From Paracidovorax valerianellae (GTDB lineage Bacteria; Pseudomonadota; Gammaproteobacteria; Burkholderiales; Burkholderiaceae_C): a DNA stretch of 64,000 nt. A program made the position numbers and the translations under genes. Where the stretch lies: assembly GCF_900102625.1 (NCBI RefSeq), contig NZ_FMZC01000008.1, positions 1 through 64,000 on the forward strand. The letters are read 5' to 3'. The notes beneath the pieces were generated by a model. The model made no database searches. It saw nothing but the letters and a program-made list of their open reading frames with translations, and was not told the DNA's origin. Shown here in pieces: positions 29,991 through 38,184 of the stretch (its first letter is position 1; every line of letters starts with the position of its first letter).

Positions 29991-30079
29991 TCGTCTTCGC
30001 TTTCGTCTTTGCCTTGGCCTTTTTCCGCGTCTTGCGCTTCTTCCGCGCCCTTTCTCCTTCCCCTCCCCTTCCCTTTTTC
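29977..30079 (+). other. Adenine-free, pyrimidine-rich leader before the PhoD-like gene
   Basis: About 103 consecutive plus-strand bases contain no adenine and only scattered guanine, right up to the ATG at 30080. It includes a perfect 12-base tandem duplication (CTTCGCTTTCGT at 29983-29994 and 29995-30006). No Shine-Dalgarno sequence is present before the ATG. In mRNA this would be an unstructured C/U-rich leader of the sort that ribosomal protein S1 can bind; that role is inference. Confidence 0.75.
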
Positions 30080-31714
30080 ATGACGCATCCGTCCCCGCTG
30101 TCTCGCCGGGCCCTGCTGCAGCGGGCTGCCTGGGCAGCCAGTGCCGCGGCCTGGCCGCGATGGACCCTGGCCGCGCAAGGCAATGCCCGACACGACCCTT
30201 TCACCCTGGGCGTGGCCAGCGGCGACCCTTCGCCCGACGGCATGGTCTTGTGGACCCGCCTGGTGCCCGCCGAGCCCGGCGCCTGGAGCCGCCCGATCGC
30301 CGTTCGGTGGGAGGTGGCGCACGACGATGCGTTCCGCCGCATCGTGCAGCGCGGCACGGCCAACGCCCTGCCGGAGTTCGCGCACAGCGTGCATGTCGAG
30401 CTGCAGGGCCTGGCCCCGGGGCGCTGGTACCACTACCGGTTTCTGCTGGGCGATGCCGTCAGCGCCACCGGCCGCACGCGCACCGCCCCCGCGCCGGGCG
30501 AGATGGAATCGCGCCTGCGCATCGCCTTCGCGTCGTGCCAGCGCTGGGAGCACGGCCACTACGCCGCGTGGAACGACGTGTGCCGCCATGCGCCGGACCT
30601 GGTGCTGTTCCTGGGCGACTACATGTACGAATACGCGAGCCCCAAGGACCCGGCCGGACTGGCGCGCGTGCACGGCCTGCGCCTGGCGCAGACGCTCGCC
30701 GACTATCGCGACCGGTACGCGCTGCACAAGAGCGACCCCGCCCTGCAGGCCGCCCACGCGGTCTGCCCCTGGGCCAGCACCTGGGACGACCACGAGGTGC
30801 AGAACGACTACGCGGGCACCCACGGCCGGGGCGATGCGGCCGACTTCCTCGCGATGCGCACCGCGGGTTGGCAGGCCTTCTACGAACACACGCCGCTGCG
30901 GGCCGCGAGCCTGGCCGCCAGCGGCTTCGGCACGCTGCAGGTGTACCGCGCGCTGCCCTGGGGGCGGCTGGCGAACATCCACCTGCTGGACGCCCGTCAG
31001 TTCCGCGACCGCCAGGCCTGCCGGGCCGAAGGCAGCAGCGGCGCGGGCGCCGTGCGGCCGGCCGACTGCGCTGAGCTGCAGGCGCCGCAGCGCAGTTTTC
31101 TGGGCGCCGCACAGGAGCGCTGGCTGGACGCGGGCCTGGCGGCGGATGCCCGCGGCAGCGCCGAGGGCAGCGCCGGCAACGGCAGCGGCACCCGGTGGAG
31201 CGTGATCGCGCAGCAGACCCTGTTCTCGCCGCGCCACTACCCCTCGGGCGTGCAATCGACCGACAGTTGGGACGGCTACCCCGCCGCGCGCCAGCGGCTG
31301 CTGCAGTCGGTGGCCCGGCATGCGCCCCGCAATGCGGTGCTGCTGGGGGGCGACATCCACCAGAACTATGTGTGCAACGTGCTCGCGCCGTCCGACGGGG
31401 CGGAACCGGCATCGTCCCCTGCTGCCCAGTCCCCGAGCGCGCCCCGCATCCTGGCCAGCGAGTTCTGCGGCACCTCCATCAGTTCGCGCTCCGGCACCAC
31501 GCAGGACAAGGTGGACGCTATCGCCCGCCACAACCCGCACGTGCTGCTGGCGCGCTGCGACCTGCGCGGTTGGGGGCTGGCCGATGTCACGCCCGGCCGG
31601 TGGACGACGACCCTGCGCACGGTGGACGACCCGCTGCGCGCCGACAGCGGCGCCTCCACGCTGGCCCGCTTCGTGGTGGAAGACGGCCGCGCGGGGCCCG
31701 TGCGGGACAGCTGA
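30080..31714 (+). CDS. PhoD-like alkaline phosphatase/phosphodiesterase, Tat-exported
   Basis: 544 residues. The N-terminus THPSPLSRRALLQRAAW is a twin-arginine signal, so the folded enzyme is exported by Tat. The PhoD pattern follows: FTLGVASGDPSPDGMVLWTR, an Ig-like N-domain (VHVELQGLAPGRWYHYRFLL), then the metallophosphatase core with FASCQRWEHGHYAAW, LVLFLGDYMYEY, WDDHEVQNDYAG and VLLGGDIHQNYVCNV. Such enzymes hydrolyse phosphodiesters and monoesters using Ca and Fe and are often phosphate-starvation genes. I see no clear pho box directly upstream. It has no neighbours on its strand close enough for an operon, and its leader is unusual (see 29977-30079). Confidence 0.92.
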   Translation: MTHPSPLSRRALLQRAAWAASAAAWPRWTLAAQGNARHDPFTLGVASGDPSPDGMVLWTRLVPAEPGAWSRPIAVRWEVAHDDAFRRIVQRGTANALPEFAHSVHVELQGLAPGRWYHYRFLLGDAVSATGRTRTAPAPGEMESRLRIAFASCQRWEHGHYAAWNDVCRHAPDLVLFLGDYMYEYASPKDPAGLARVHGLRLAQTLADYRDRYALHKSDPALQAAHAVCPWASTWDDHEVQNDYAGTHGRGDAADFLAMRTAGWQAFYEHTPLRAASLAASGFGTLQVYRALPWGRLANIHLLDARQFRDRQACRAEGSSGAGAVRPADCAELQAPQRSFLGAAQERWLDAGLAADARGSAEGSAGNGSGTRWSVIAQQTLFSPRHYPSGVQSTDSWDGYPAARQRLLQSVARHAPRNAVLLGGDIHQNYVCNVLAPSDGAEPASSPAAQSPSAPRILASEFCGTSISSRSGTTQDKVDAIARHNPHVLLARCDLRGWGLADVTPGRWTTTLRTVDDPLRADSGASTLARFVVEDGRAGPVRDS

Positions 31715-31751
31715 GCCAGCGGAGCAGCGAGCCAGCCATCCAGCGGATTGC

Positions 31752-31798
31752 ATTGCTACTTAATTAATAGCAATACACCGGCGTATTCATTGCGCTGG
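31752..31798. repeat. Bipartite intergenic repeat, copy 1
   Basis: ATTGCTA, nine bases, then TAGCAAT (perfect 7-bp inverted arms, 31752-31774), followed by ACCGGCGTATTCATTGCGCT GG. The reverse complement of this second part begins CCAGCGCAATGAATACGCCG, matching copy 2 (34584) closely. It lies between the PhoD-like gene and ggt. Confidence 0.8.
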
Positions 31799-31937
31799 AG
31801 CCCTGAAACGCTCTGACCCTTCTCTCGTGCTCCGCCGCAAGCCGTACACCCGGCCATCGGGTAGCGGGGTGTAACACCGGCGCTCCAAAGCCGGGGCAGC
31901 GCATTACGATGGCGCCCACTACACACAGGGAGACCCC

Positions 31938-33767
31938 ATGAGCAAGAAGCACCTGCCTGCCGCACGGCTGGCCCTCCTGGCTGCCGCTGCCCTCCTCGCC
32001 GCCTGCGGCACCGGCCCCCGCCTGAACTACACGCTGCCCGACCAGCCCGAGGGCGCGTCCGGCTACACCGAGAAGCCAGGCTGGGCCACGCAGAAGTTCG
32101 CCGTGGCGGCGGCCAACCCGCTGGCGACCGATGCGGGCTACCAGGTGCTGAAAGCGGGCGGCTCGGCGATCGACGCCGCCATCGCGGTGCAGATGGTGCT
32201 CACGCTGGTGGAGCCGCAATCGAGCGGCATCGGGGGCGGCGCTTTCCTGCTGCACTCTGCCGGCAGCAAGGTCGAGGCCTACGACGGCCGCGAAACGGCC
32301 CCGGCCGCCGCCAATGAAAACCTGTTCCTCGGCGCCGACGGCAAGCCCGTCGCGTTCTACGACGGCGTTGTCGGCGGCCGCTCGGTGGGCACGCCCGGCG
32401 TGGTGCGCATGCTGGAAATGGCGCACAAGGAACATGGCAAGCTGCCTTGGGCAACGCTGTTCCAGCCCGCCATTCAACTGGCGGAAACCGGCTTCAAGGT
32501 GAGCCCGCGCCTGAACACGCTGCTGGCCAACGAAAAGTACCTTGCCCAGGACCCGGCAGCGCGCGCCTACTTCTTCGACGCCGCCGGCAAGCCCTGGCCC
32601 GTGGGCCACGTGCTGAAGAACCCCGAACTGGCGGCCGTGCTCAAGGACATCGCGCGCAACGGCTCCAAGGCGCTGCTGGAAGGCGAAGTGGCACAGGCCA
32701 TCGTCGCCAAGGTGCAGGGCCACCCGACCAACCCCGGCCGGCTGGCGCTGGCGGACCTGGCCGGCTACAAGCCCAAGAAGCGCGAGGCGCTGTGCTCGGA
32801 CTATCAGGTGGCTTCCAAGGACTTTCGCATGTGCGGTTTTCCACCGCCCAGCTCCGGCGCCATCGCCGTGGGCCAGATCCTCGGCATCCTGAAGAACACT
32901 GATGCCGCCACGATGGCGCTGCAGGAAGGCCCCAAGGGCCCGGCCGACAGGGTGCCCGGCGCCGACTGGCTCTACCTGTACAACGAGGCCTCGCGGCTGG
33001 CCTTCGCCGACCGCGGCCTGTACGTGGCCGACCCCGACTTCGTGAAGCCGCCGGGCGGCAGCTGGAGCAGCCTGCTCGATCCCGCCTACCTCGCCCAGCG
33101 CGCCAGGCTGATCGGGCCGCAGAGCATGAAGGTCGCCCAGCCCGGCAACCCCGGTGCGGTCAAGACCAGCTACGCGCCCATGCCCGACCAGATCGAGCAC
33201 GGCACAAGCCACATCAGCATCGTCGATGCGTTCGGCAACGCCGTGGCGATGACCACCACCATCGAAGACCAGTTCGGCTCGCGCCAGATGGTCAAGGGCT
33301 TCCTGCTGAACAACGAGCTGACCGACTTCAGCTTCGCGCCCAAGGACGCCCAGGGCCAGCCCATCGCCAACCGCGTGGAGCCCGGCAAGCGCCCACGCTC
33401 GTCGATGGCGCCCACGCTGGTGTTCGACAAGCAGACCGGCCAGATGGTGATGAGCGGCGGCAGCCCCGGCGGCGCGCTCATCATCCATTACACGGCCAAG
33501 ACGCTCTACGGCATCTTCAACTGGGGTTTGATGCCGCAGCAGGCGATCAACCTGCCCAACTTCGGCTCGCTCAACGGCCCGACGATGCTGGAGGAAAAGC
33601 GCTTCCCACCGGCCACCGTACAAGCCCTGCGCGCCCGGGGCGCCGAAGTGCGCGAGATGGACATGACCAGCGGCCTGCAGGCCCTCACCCGCGCCGAAGT
33701 GCACGGCCAGCCCATGTGGCTGGGCGGCGCCGACCCGCGCCGCGAAGGCGTCGTGATGGGGGATTGA
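31938..33767 (+). CDS. ggt: Gamma-glutamyltransferase (lipoprotein form)
   Basis: 609 residues. The signal peptide ends in a lipobox (LLAAC, Cys about 22), so the enzyme is probably a periplasmic membrane-anchored lipoprotein. GGT cleaves the gamma-glutamyl bond of glutathione. The large-subunit region shows AGGSAIDAAIAVQMVLTLVE and SSGIGGGAFLLH. The self-cleavage site and catalytic Thr are in EHGTSHISIVD (Thr near 423). The small subunit follows with SRQMVKGFLLNNELTDFSF, KRPRSSMAPTLVF and MVMSGGSPGGALI. Length is normal for an unprocessed precursor. It is convergent with the cupin gene, with a strong bidirectional terminator between them. Confidence 0.95.
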   Translation: MSKKHLPAARLALLAAAALLAACGTGPRLNYTLPDQPEGASGYTEKPGWATQKFAVAAANPLATDAGYQVLKAGGSAIDAAIAVQMVLTLVEPQSSGIGGGAFLLHSAGSKVEAYDGRETAPAAANENLFLGADGKPVAFYDGVVGGRSVGTPGVVRMLEMAHKEHGKLPWATLFQPAIQLAETGFKVSPRLNTLLANEKYLAQDPAARAYFFDAAGKPWPVGHVLKNPELAAVLKDIARNGSKALLEGEVAQAIVAKVQGHPTNPGRLALADLAGYKPKKREALCSDYQVASKDFRMCGFPPPSSGAIAVGQILGILKNTDAATMALQEGPKGPADRVPGADWLYLYNEASRLAFADRGLYVADPDFVKPPGGSWSSLLDPAYLAQRARLIGPQSMKVAQPGNPGAVKTSYAPMPDQIEHGTSHISIVDAFGNAVAMTTTIEDQFGSRQMVKGFLLNNELTDFSFAPKDAQGQPIANRVEPGKRPRSSMAPTLVFDKQTGQMVMSGGSPGGALIIHYTAKTLYGIFNWGLMPQQAINLPNFGSLNGPTMLEEKRFPPATVQALRARGAEVREMDMTSGLQALTRAEVHGQPMWLGGADPRREGVVMGD

Positions 33768-33855
33768 AAGCCGCCGCCGCCGCGGCCAAAACGCACCGCG
33801 AATGTCCCCTGAATGCGGCGTGGCCGCGCCATGATGGCGCCATGACCGCGCCATG

Positions 33856-33884
33856 AAAAAAGAGCACCCGGTGGGTGCTCTTTT
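33856..33884. terminator. Bidirectional rho-independent terminator between ggt and the cupin gene
   Basis: AGAGCACCC (33861-33869) and GGGTGCTCT (33873-33881) form a perfect 9-bp stem with a 3-base loop. Five A's precede it and T's follow, so it works on both strands for the two convergent genes. Confidence 0.92.
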
Positions 33885-33941
33885 GCATTGCGGCTGCTGC
33901 AGGCACGGTCGCCGCGCAGCCACTGCTGCGGCGAAGAACGC

Positions 33942-34364
33942 CTATTGCTCGGCGATCACGTCCAGGAACACCAGCGGCTCGGTGCCGGTGTTGGTCAGCC
34001 CGTGCGATTCGCCCTTGCGCACGATGGTCACGTCGCCGGGCTTCACGGGCACGTCCACGCCGTCCTTGTCCTTGAAGGTGCCGCGGCCGGAGACGATGAC
34101 GTAGGTGTCCTCGTTGCTGGTGTGCTTGTGGTAGCCGATGGAGTCGCCCGGCTGCAGCGTGAGCCAGCTGATCTCCTTGATGGCCTGGTCCTTGAGCGCC
34201 TTGTCGCGCGTGAAGGCGTATTCGCCCACCAGCGTGCCCTTGCCGCCACCGGCCGATTCCTTGTTGGCTTTGAGCAGCGATTCCTTGGGGTACACCTCGG
34301 CCGATGCGGTGGATGCGGCACCGGCCAGGGCCAAGGCGGCCAGCAGGCAGAACGTTTTATTCAT
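33942..34364 (-). CDS. Secreted cupin-domain protein
   Basis: 140 residues from the ATG at 34364 (MNKTFCLLAALALAGAASTA), with a Sec signal peptide cleaved near ASAEVYP. The mature protein is a single small cupin barrel: LTLQPGDSIGYHKHTSNEDTY contains the HxH...E metal-ligand pattern, and the second cupin motif is VKPGDVTIVRKGESHGLTNT. Cupins bind metals or small ligands and some are isomerases or oxygenases; no specific function can be fixed. It stands alone. Confidence 0.88.
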   Translation of the reverse strand: MNKTFCLLAALALAGAASTASAEVYPKESLLKANKESAGGGKGTLVGEYAFTRDKALKDQAIKEISWLTLQPGDSIGYHKHTSNEDTYVIVSGRGTFKDKDGVDVPVKPGDVTIVRKGESHGLTNTGTEPLVFLDVIAEQ

Positions 34365-34583
34365 GGTTTGTCTCCTCATGTCGGTGGAACGGCAGCGGGC
34401 CGGCACAGGATGCGCCGGGCCTCTTTTTTCTGCCGAAGCGATCTTATGCCCGGCTTGGAGACATCTGCGGCGCGGCGCCCCAGCCGCCATTCATGCTGGG
34501 CGCGAGGTTCCACCGCTCAAGCGCGCCCGCAGCGGCGGCGCAAGACGCATCAAACGCCACGGCAATCAAGACCAAATCGGCCT

Positions 34584-34629
34584 CCAGCGCAATCAAAACG
34601 CCGGTGGTTAGCTATCAAAACAATAGCAA
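34584..34629. repeat. Bipartite intergenic repeat, copy 2
   Basis: CCAGCGCAATCAAAACGCCG GTGG is followed by GCTAT, seven bases and ATAGC (34611-34627). Both parts match copy 1 in reverse complement and copy 6 directly. It lies in the 278 bases between the cupin gene start and the binding-protein gene stop; the rest of that gap has no gene. Confidence 0.8.
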
Positions 34630-34642
34630 ACCAACCCATCAC

Positions 34643-35389
34643 TCAACCGGGCGCCTGCGCTGGGGCCACGGACGCTCCCTGGATGCCGTGCCGTTGCAAC
34701 GCCTGCTGAACGAACCCGCTGGCCTTGGCCTCTTCCACGAAAGCGTGCAGCACGCCTGCCGCAGCCGCGCCCCGCCCCTTTGGCAGCCCCATGGCCTGCT
34801 GGATGACCATGAAGCGGCCCGGCAGCAGGCGCAGCCCGACACCGGCACGGGCAGCGTCGGCCTGCAGTTGCTGCTTGACGCCCGCGGCCACGTCGGCGCC
34901 TTCGGCCAGGAAGGTTTCCACCACCGCCGGCGAGGTGGGCGCGCGCACCAGGGTGGCGGCTTTCAGTTCACGGGTCAGGTACAGGTCGTAGGCGCTGCCC
35001 TTGCCGACCACGATCCGCCGCCCGGGCTGGTCCACGGCTTCATTGGCCTGCAGGGGCGAATCCTCGCGCACCAGATAGCAGCCTTCGATCAGCACATACG
35101 GCGCCGTGAACGCGATGCCGGCGCCGCGCAGCGGGTCCACCGCGAAGAAGCCGATGTCGGCCTGCTCCTGCGTGACCGCCTCCACCGACTTGCCGGCCGC
35201 ATCGAACACGGCGAACGCGATCGGCACGCCCAGCCGCTCGGCGAACGCGCGGGCCAGATCGACCGACACGCCGGACGGGTCCGCGCCCGGTGCGCCGGCT
35301 TTGGCCAGGATGGGATTGCCCAGGTTGATGGAGGCGCGCAACACGCCGGTGGGCGCGAAGGCCTGGAGAACGGCAGGATCGAGGGTCAT
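34643..35389 (-). CDS. Periplasmic-binding-protein-like protein (SBP_bac_3 type) without a signal peptide
   Basis: 248 residues. The fold is that of amino-acid ABC transporter receptors: LRASINLGNPILAK, VDLARAFAERLGVPIAFAVF, QADIGFFAVDPLRGAGIAFT, APYVLIEGCYLVRE, GRRIVVGKGSAYDLYLTREL. Unusually, no signal peptide precedes the domain at the ATG 35389, and no upstream in-frame extension supplies one. No permease or ATPase genes are near. It may be a cytoplasmic sensor or ligand-binding orphan, or its start may have been lost. The start is weakly supported, with no clear ribosome-binding site. Confidence 0.8.
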   Translation of the reverse strand: MTLDPAVLQAFAPTGVLRASINLGNPILAKAGAPGADPSGVSVDLARAFAERLGVPIAFAVFDAAGKSVEAVTQEQADIGFFAVDPLRGAGIAFTAPYVLIEGCYLVREDSPLQANEAVDQPGRRIVVGKGSAYDLYLTRELKAATLVRAPTSPAVVETFLAEGADVAAGVKQQLQADAARAGVGLRLLPGRFMVIQQAMGLPKGRGAAAAGVLHAFVEEAKASGFVQQALQRHGIQGASVAPAQAPG

Positions 35390-35477
35390 GCGGCAAAGGC
35401 GTTGGGTGGAACGAACGCCGAGCATCTTGCAAGCGGCGCGCCCTGTAAACCCCTTGCCGGGCGCCGCAGCGGCGAGG

Positions 35478-36254
35478 TCAGCCGGCGGGCTCTTCCGCGT
35501 CCGGCCACTGCACCTCTGCCAGGCGCTCCAGCGCCGGCCGCGCGAACAGATAGCCCTGGAACAGGTGAATGCCCAGCTCGCGCAGGGTCTGCAGTTCCCC
35601 GGCGGTTTCCACGCCCTCGGCCAGGGCCTGCACATGGAGGGCTTCGCACAGCCCCGCGATGCTGCGCACGATGGCCTGCCGCACCGGATCGCCGTCGATG
35701 CCGCGCACCAGGGCCATGTCGATCTTGAGCAGGTCGGGCTGGAAGTCGGCCAGCAGGTTGAGGCCGGAGTAGCCGGCGCCGAAGTCGTCGATGGCGGTCA
35801 GAAAGCCATGGCGGCGGTAGGCGCGCAGGATGTTCTGCAGATGCGCCTTGTCCAGCAGGTTTTCGCGCTCGGCGATCTCGAAGATGATGCGCTCGGTCGG
35901 AAAGCCGCAGCGCTGCGCGGCCCGCAGCGTGGTGCGGATGCAGGCCTCGGGCTGGTAGACCGCGTTGGGCAAAAAATTGATGCTGAGGCGGCAGGACATG
36001 CCCAGCGATGCCGCCAGTTCCACCGCCTTCACGCGGCAGGCCTGGTCGAAGGCATAGAGGTTCTGCTCGGTCACCTGGTCCAGGATGCTCTGGGCCGAAC
36101 TGCCGTCCAGGCCGCGCACCAGCGCTTCGTAGGCGTACACGCTGCGGTCGCGCACATCGACGATCGGCTGGAAAGCCATCGTGAACTCGAAATCCAGCGC
36201 TTGGCCATCTTGGCAAGCGGTGCAGGCGGAAGTGGGGGAGGATGGCAACTTCAT
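35478..36254 (-). CDS. Cyclic di-GMP phosphodiesterase (stand-alone EAL domain)
   Basis: 258 residues from the ATG at 36254. The N-terminus is short and has a CTAC pair (CxxC). The EAL domain is complete: MAFQPIVDVRDR, YEALVRG (EAL), LSINFLPNAV (Asn), IIFEIAERE (Glu), AIDDFGAGYSGLNLL (DD), LLKIDMALVRG (Lys), ALAEGVETAGE (Glu) and FQGYLF (Gln). All residues needed for Mg binding and c-di-GMP hydrolysis to pGpG are present, so it should be active. No sensor domain beyond the CxxC region is visible. The gene lies in the same direction as the oxidase gene but more than 200 bases downstream of it. Confidence 0.92.
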   Translation of the reverse strand: MKLPSSPTSACTACQDGQALDFEFTMAFQPIVDVRDRSVYAYEALVRGLDGSSAQSILDQVTEQNLYAFDQACRVKAVELAASLGMSCRLSINFLPNAVYQPEACIRTTLRAAQRCGFPTERIIFEIAERENLLDKAHLQNILRAYRRHGFLTAIDDFGAGYSGLNLLADFQPDLLKIDMALVRGIDGDPVRQAIVRSIAGLCEALHVQALAEGVETAGELQTLRELGIHLFQGYLFARPALERLAEVQWPDAEEPAG

Positions 36255-36423
36255 GGCGGCACGGGAGCGGTCGAACGCGTAGCTTACGCCCATTCGGCGC
36301 CCTCGCAATGCCCCTGCTCGACCGTAGGGCCGAGGGGATCGAACCTTTTCTCAAAAACGGTTTCAGGCTGCTGGGGCCCGATGCACCGCACCGGGCCCCG
36401 CCGCGCTCTTCGCTTCTTCTCCC

Positions 36424-36443
36424 CTCTCTCTCTCTCTCTCTCT
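36424..36443. repeat. (CT)10 dinucleotide repeat
   Basis: Ten uninterrupted CT units on the plus strand, in the 221 bases between the oxidase stop (36476) and the EAL gene start (36254). It lies within a longer adenine-free C/T/G stretch. On the coding strand of the EAL gene it is a GA repeat about 170 bases before the start codon. Such tracts can change length by slippage. Confidence 0.95.
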
Positions 36444-36475
36444 TTGTGTCGGTTGTCGATTCGTTTCGGGTGGCG

Positions 36476-38176
36476 TCAGGCGACCACGTGCACCAGCTGC
36501 ATCATTCCGAGGTCTTCATGGTCGAGCGCGTGGCAGTGCCACACGAACTGGCCGTGAAAGTCGGTGAACCGCATGCGGAAGGTGATGTTGCCCTTCGGTG
36601 GCACGGGCAGCGTGTCGGCCCAGTAGGGCTCGACCGCCTGGCCGTTGACACGGACCACATAGCTGTCGTTGACGTGGATGTGGAACGGGTGCGGATAGTC
36701 GTTCAGGTTCTGGATGGTCCACTCCTCCACCGCGCCCAATGCGACGGTCTGCGTGGCCGTGAGGGAAGACTGGAACGGCGACAGCCGGGCCTGCGGCGAC
36801 GCATCGCCCGACGAGAACACCGTGTCTGCGAAGCCATCGACCCCGTCGGACAGCGGAATGAACCAGCCTTCGCCGGCCGGAATGGGCTGGGCCAGGCGAT
36901 CGCTGGTCTTGGGCAGCACGGCAAGCACCAGGCTGCGCTGCTTGCCGCCGTGGCTGGCCAGCTCTTCGTCGGTGATGGGGGCGTGCTCGGCATAGCGCGG
37001 CAGGCGCGCAGGTTGGGGCAGCGGCGTGGACAGCGGTGTGCCCTCCACGACGATGCGCGCGACGATCTCTTCCTGTGCTTCGCTCGACGGCGCCCTGACC
37101 GACCGCAGGTAGTACGTGCCGGGCACGTCGCTCGCCTTCACCACGACCGAGTGGCGGTTGCCGGGGTACAGCGCATTGCCGGGCCAGTGCGCGTTGTCGA
37201 ACTGATTTGCCGTAGCCGCGTTGATGGGCTTGAAGCGGCGGTTGAACACATTGCCGTCCTTGGCATAGGCCCACAGCGTGTGGCCGTCCAGCACGGGATT
37301 GAACGGGTAGAACGACGCCGTATTGATGAGGTGCCACTGCTGCACTTCGCCCGGCCGCATGATGATGGTCGGCTGGTAGGCGCCATTGAGCAGAAAGCCC
37401 GATGTGGGGGTACGGATGGAGTCGTAGAACGATTCTGTCTTGCCATCGCCGGTCAGGTTGACCTTGTGCACGTGGATCGCCCGCTCGCGAATGTCCGGCG
37501 TGTCGATGAAGGTGTCCTTGGGATCGTGGATGAGGATCGCACCGAACATGCCGCTGGACACCTGCACGTTGGACGAGCCGTGCAAATGGGGGTGGTACCA
37601 GTAGATGCCGTTGGTGTGGTCGGCGGGAATGGCCACCTCGTGCTGGCGGCTGGCGCCGGGCAGCACGCCGGCCTCGGCCATGTCCACCACATAGTCGCCG
37701 AACACGCCGGGCCGGATCTCGCGCGGATCGACGTGCAGGCCGTGGAAATGCAGGTTCGTGCTGTTCTGATGGTTGAGGTAGTCGAGCGACGACTGCCCCT
37801 TCACGTTCGCCGGCAGTTCATTGACCAGCCGGACGCGCAGCGTGTCGCCCGGCTGCAGGTGCAGCGTGGGCGCCATGTACTGGCCGTTGAAGCTGCGCAG
37901 CGCGGTCTGCACGGTTTTGGCGATGCCGGGATAGGCCGGCGGCTGCGAGTTCGCGATGCGCATCGGCTGCGATCCATAGCGCGCGAACAGGTCCAGGCTG
38001 AGCTGCCCGCCGGAGGACGATAGCGCCACCGGCTCGGGCAGCGTGTCTGCAGTGGGGCCTGCCGAACTGCCACCGCAGCCGGCCAGTGGTGCCATCACGG
38101 TGCCCAGCGAGAGGCCGAACATCCACTGCAGGCTGCCGCGCCGCGTGGGCTCCGTGGTCGATAAGGTATCGGTCAT
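36476..38176 (-). CDS. Multicopper oxidase
   Basis: 566 residues from the ATG at 38176; a TTG at 38188 is an alternative. A signal region with a possible lipobox (MAPLAGCGG) suggests export, perhaps as a lipoprotein. All four copper motifs are present: LHFHGLHV, YWYHPHLHGSS, HPFHIHVND and WHCHALDHEDLGMM, the last with the axial Met. Three cupredoxin domains oxidise a substrate at the type 1 site and reduce O2 to water at the trinuclear cluster. The type is closest to the CotA/bilirubin-oxidase-like or copper-resistance groups, without the Met-rich insert of CueO. It starts 8 bases after the stop of the RCC1-like gene, so the two are probably co-transcribed. Confidence 0.93.
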   Translation of the reverse strand: MTDTLSTTEPTRRGSLQWMFGLSLGTVMAPLAGCGGSSAGPTADTLPEPVALSSSGGQLSLDLFARYGSQPMRIANSQPPAYPGIAKTVQTALRSFNGQYMAPTLHLQPGDTLRVRLVNELPANVKGQSSLDYLNHQNSTNLHFHGLHVDPREIRPGVFGDYVVDMAEAGVLPGASRQHEVAIPADHTNGIYWYHPHLHGSSNVQVSSGMFGAILIHDPKDTFIDTPDIRERAIHVHKVNLTGDGKTESFYDSIRTPTSGFLLNGAYQPTIIMRPGEVQQWHLINTASFYPFNPVLDGHTLWAYAKDGNVFNRRFKPINAATANQFDNAHWPGNALYPGNRHSVVVKASDVPGTYYLRSVRAPSSEAQEEIVARIVVEGTPLSTPLPQPARLPRYAEHAPITDEELASHGGKQRSLVLAVLPKTSDRLAQPIPAGEGWFIPLSDGVDGFADTVFSSGDASPQARLSPFQSSLTATQTVALGAVEEWTIQNLNDYPHPFHIHVNDSYVVRVNGQAVEPYWADTLPVPPKGNITFRMRFTDFHGQFVWHCHALDHEDLGMMQLVHVVA

Positions 38177-38184
38177 GGCGGCTT

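Noticed and set aside
28181-31753. A minus-strand open frame of 1190 codons across the GGDEF and PhoD-like genes
   Set aside because: It is a mirror of GC-rich third codon positions in two well-supported plus-strand genes, is rich in Ala/Arg/Gly/His/Gln, and shows no family motif.
31764-33923. A minus-strand open frame of 719 codons antisense to ggt
   Set aside because: The plus strand encodes a complete gamma-glutamyltransferase; the antisense peptide has only composition bias and no motif.
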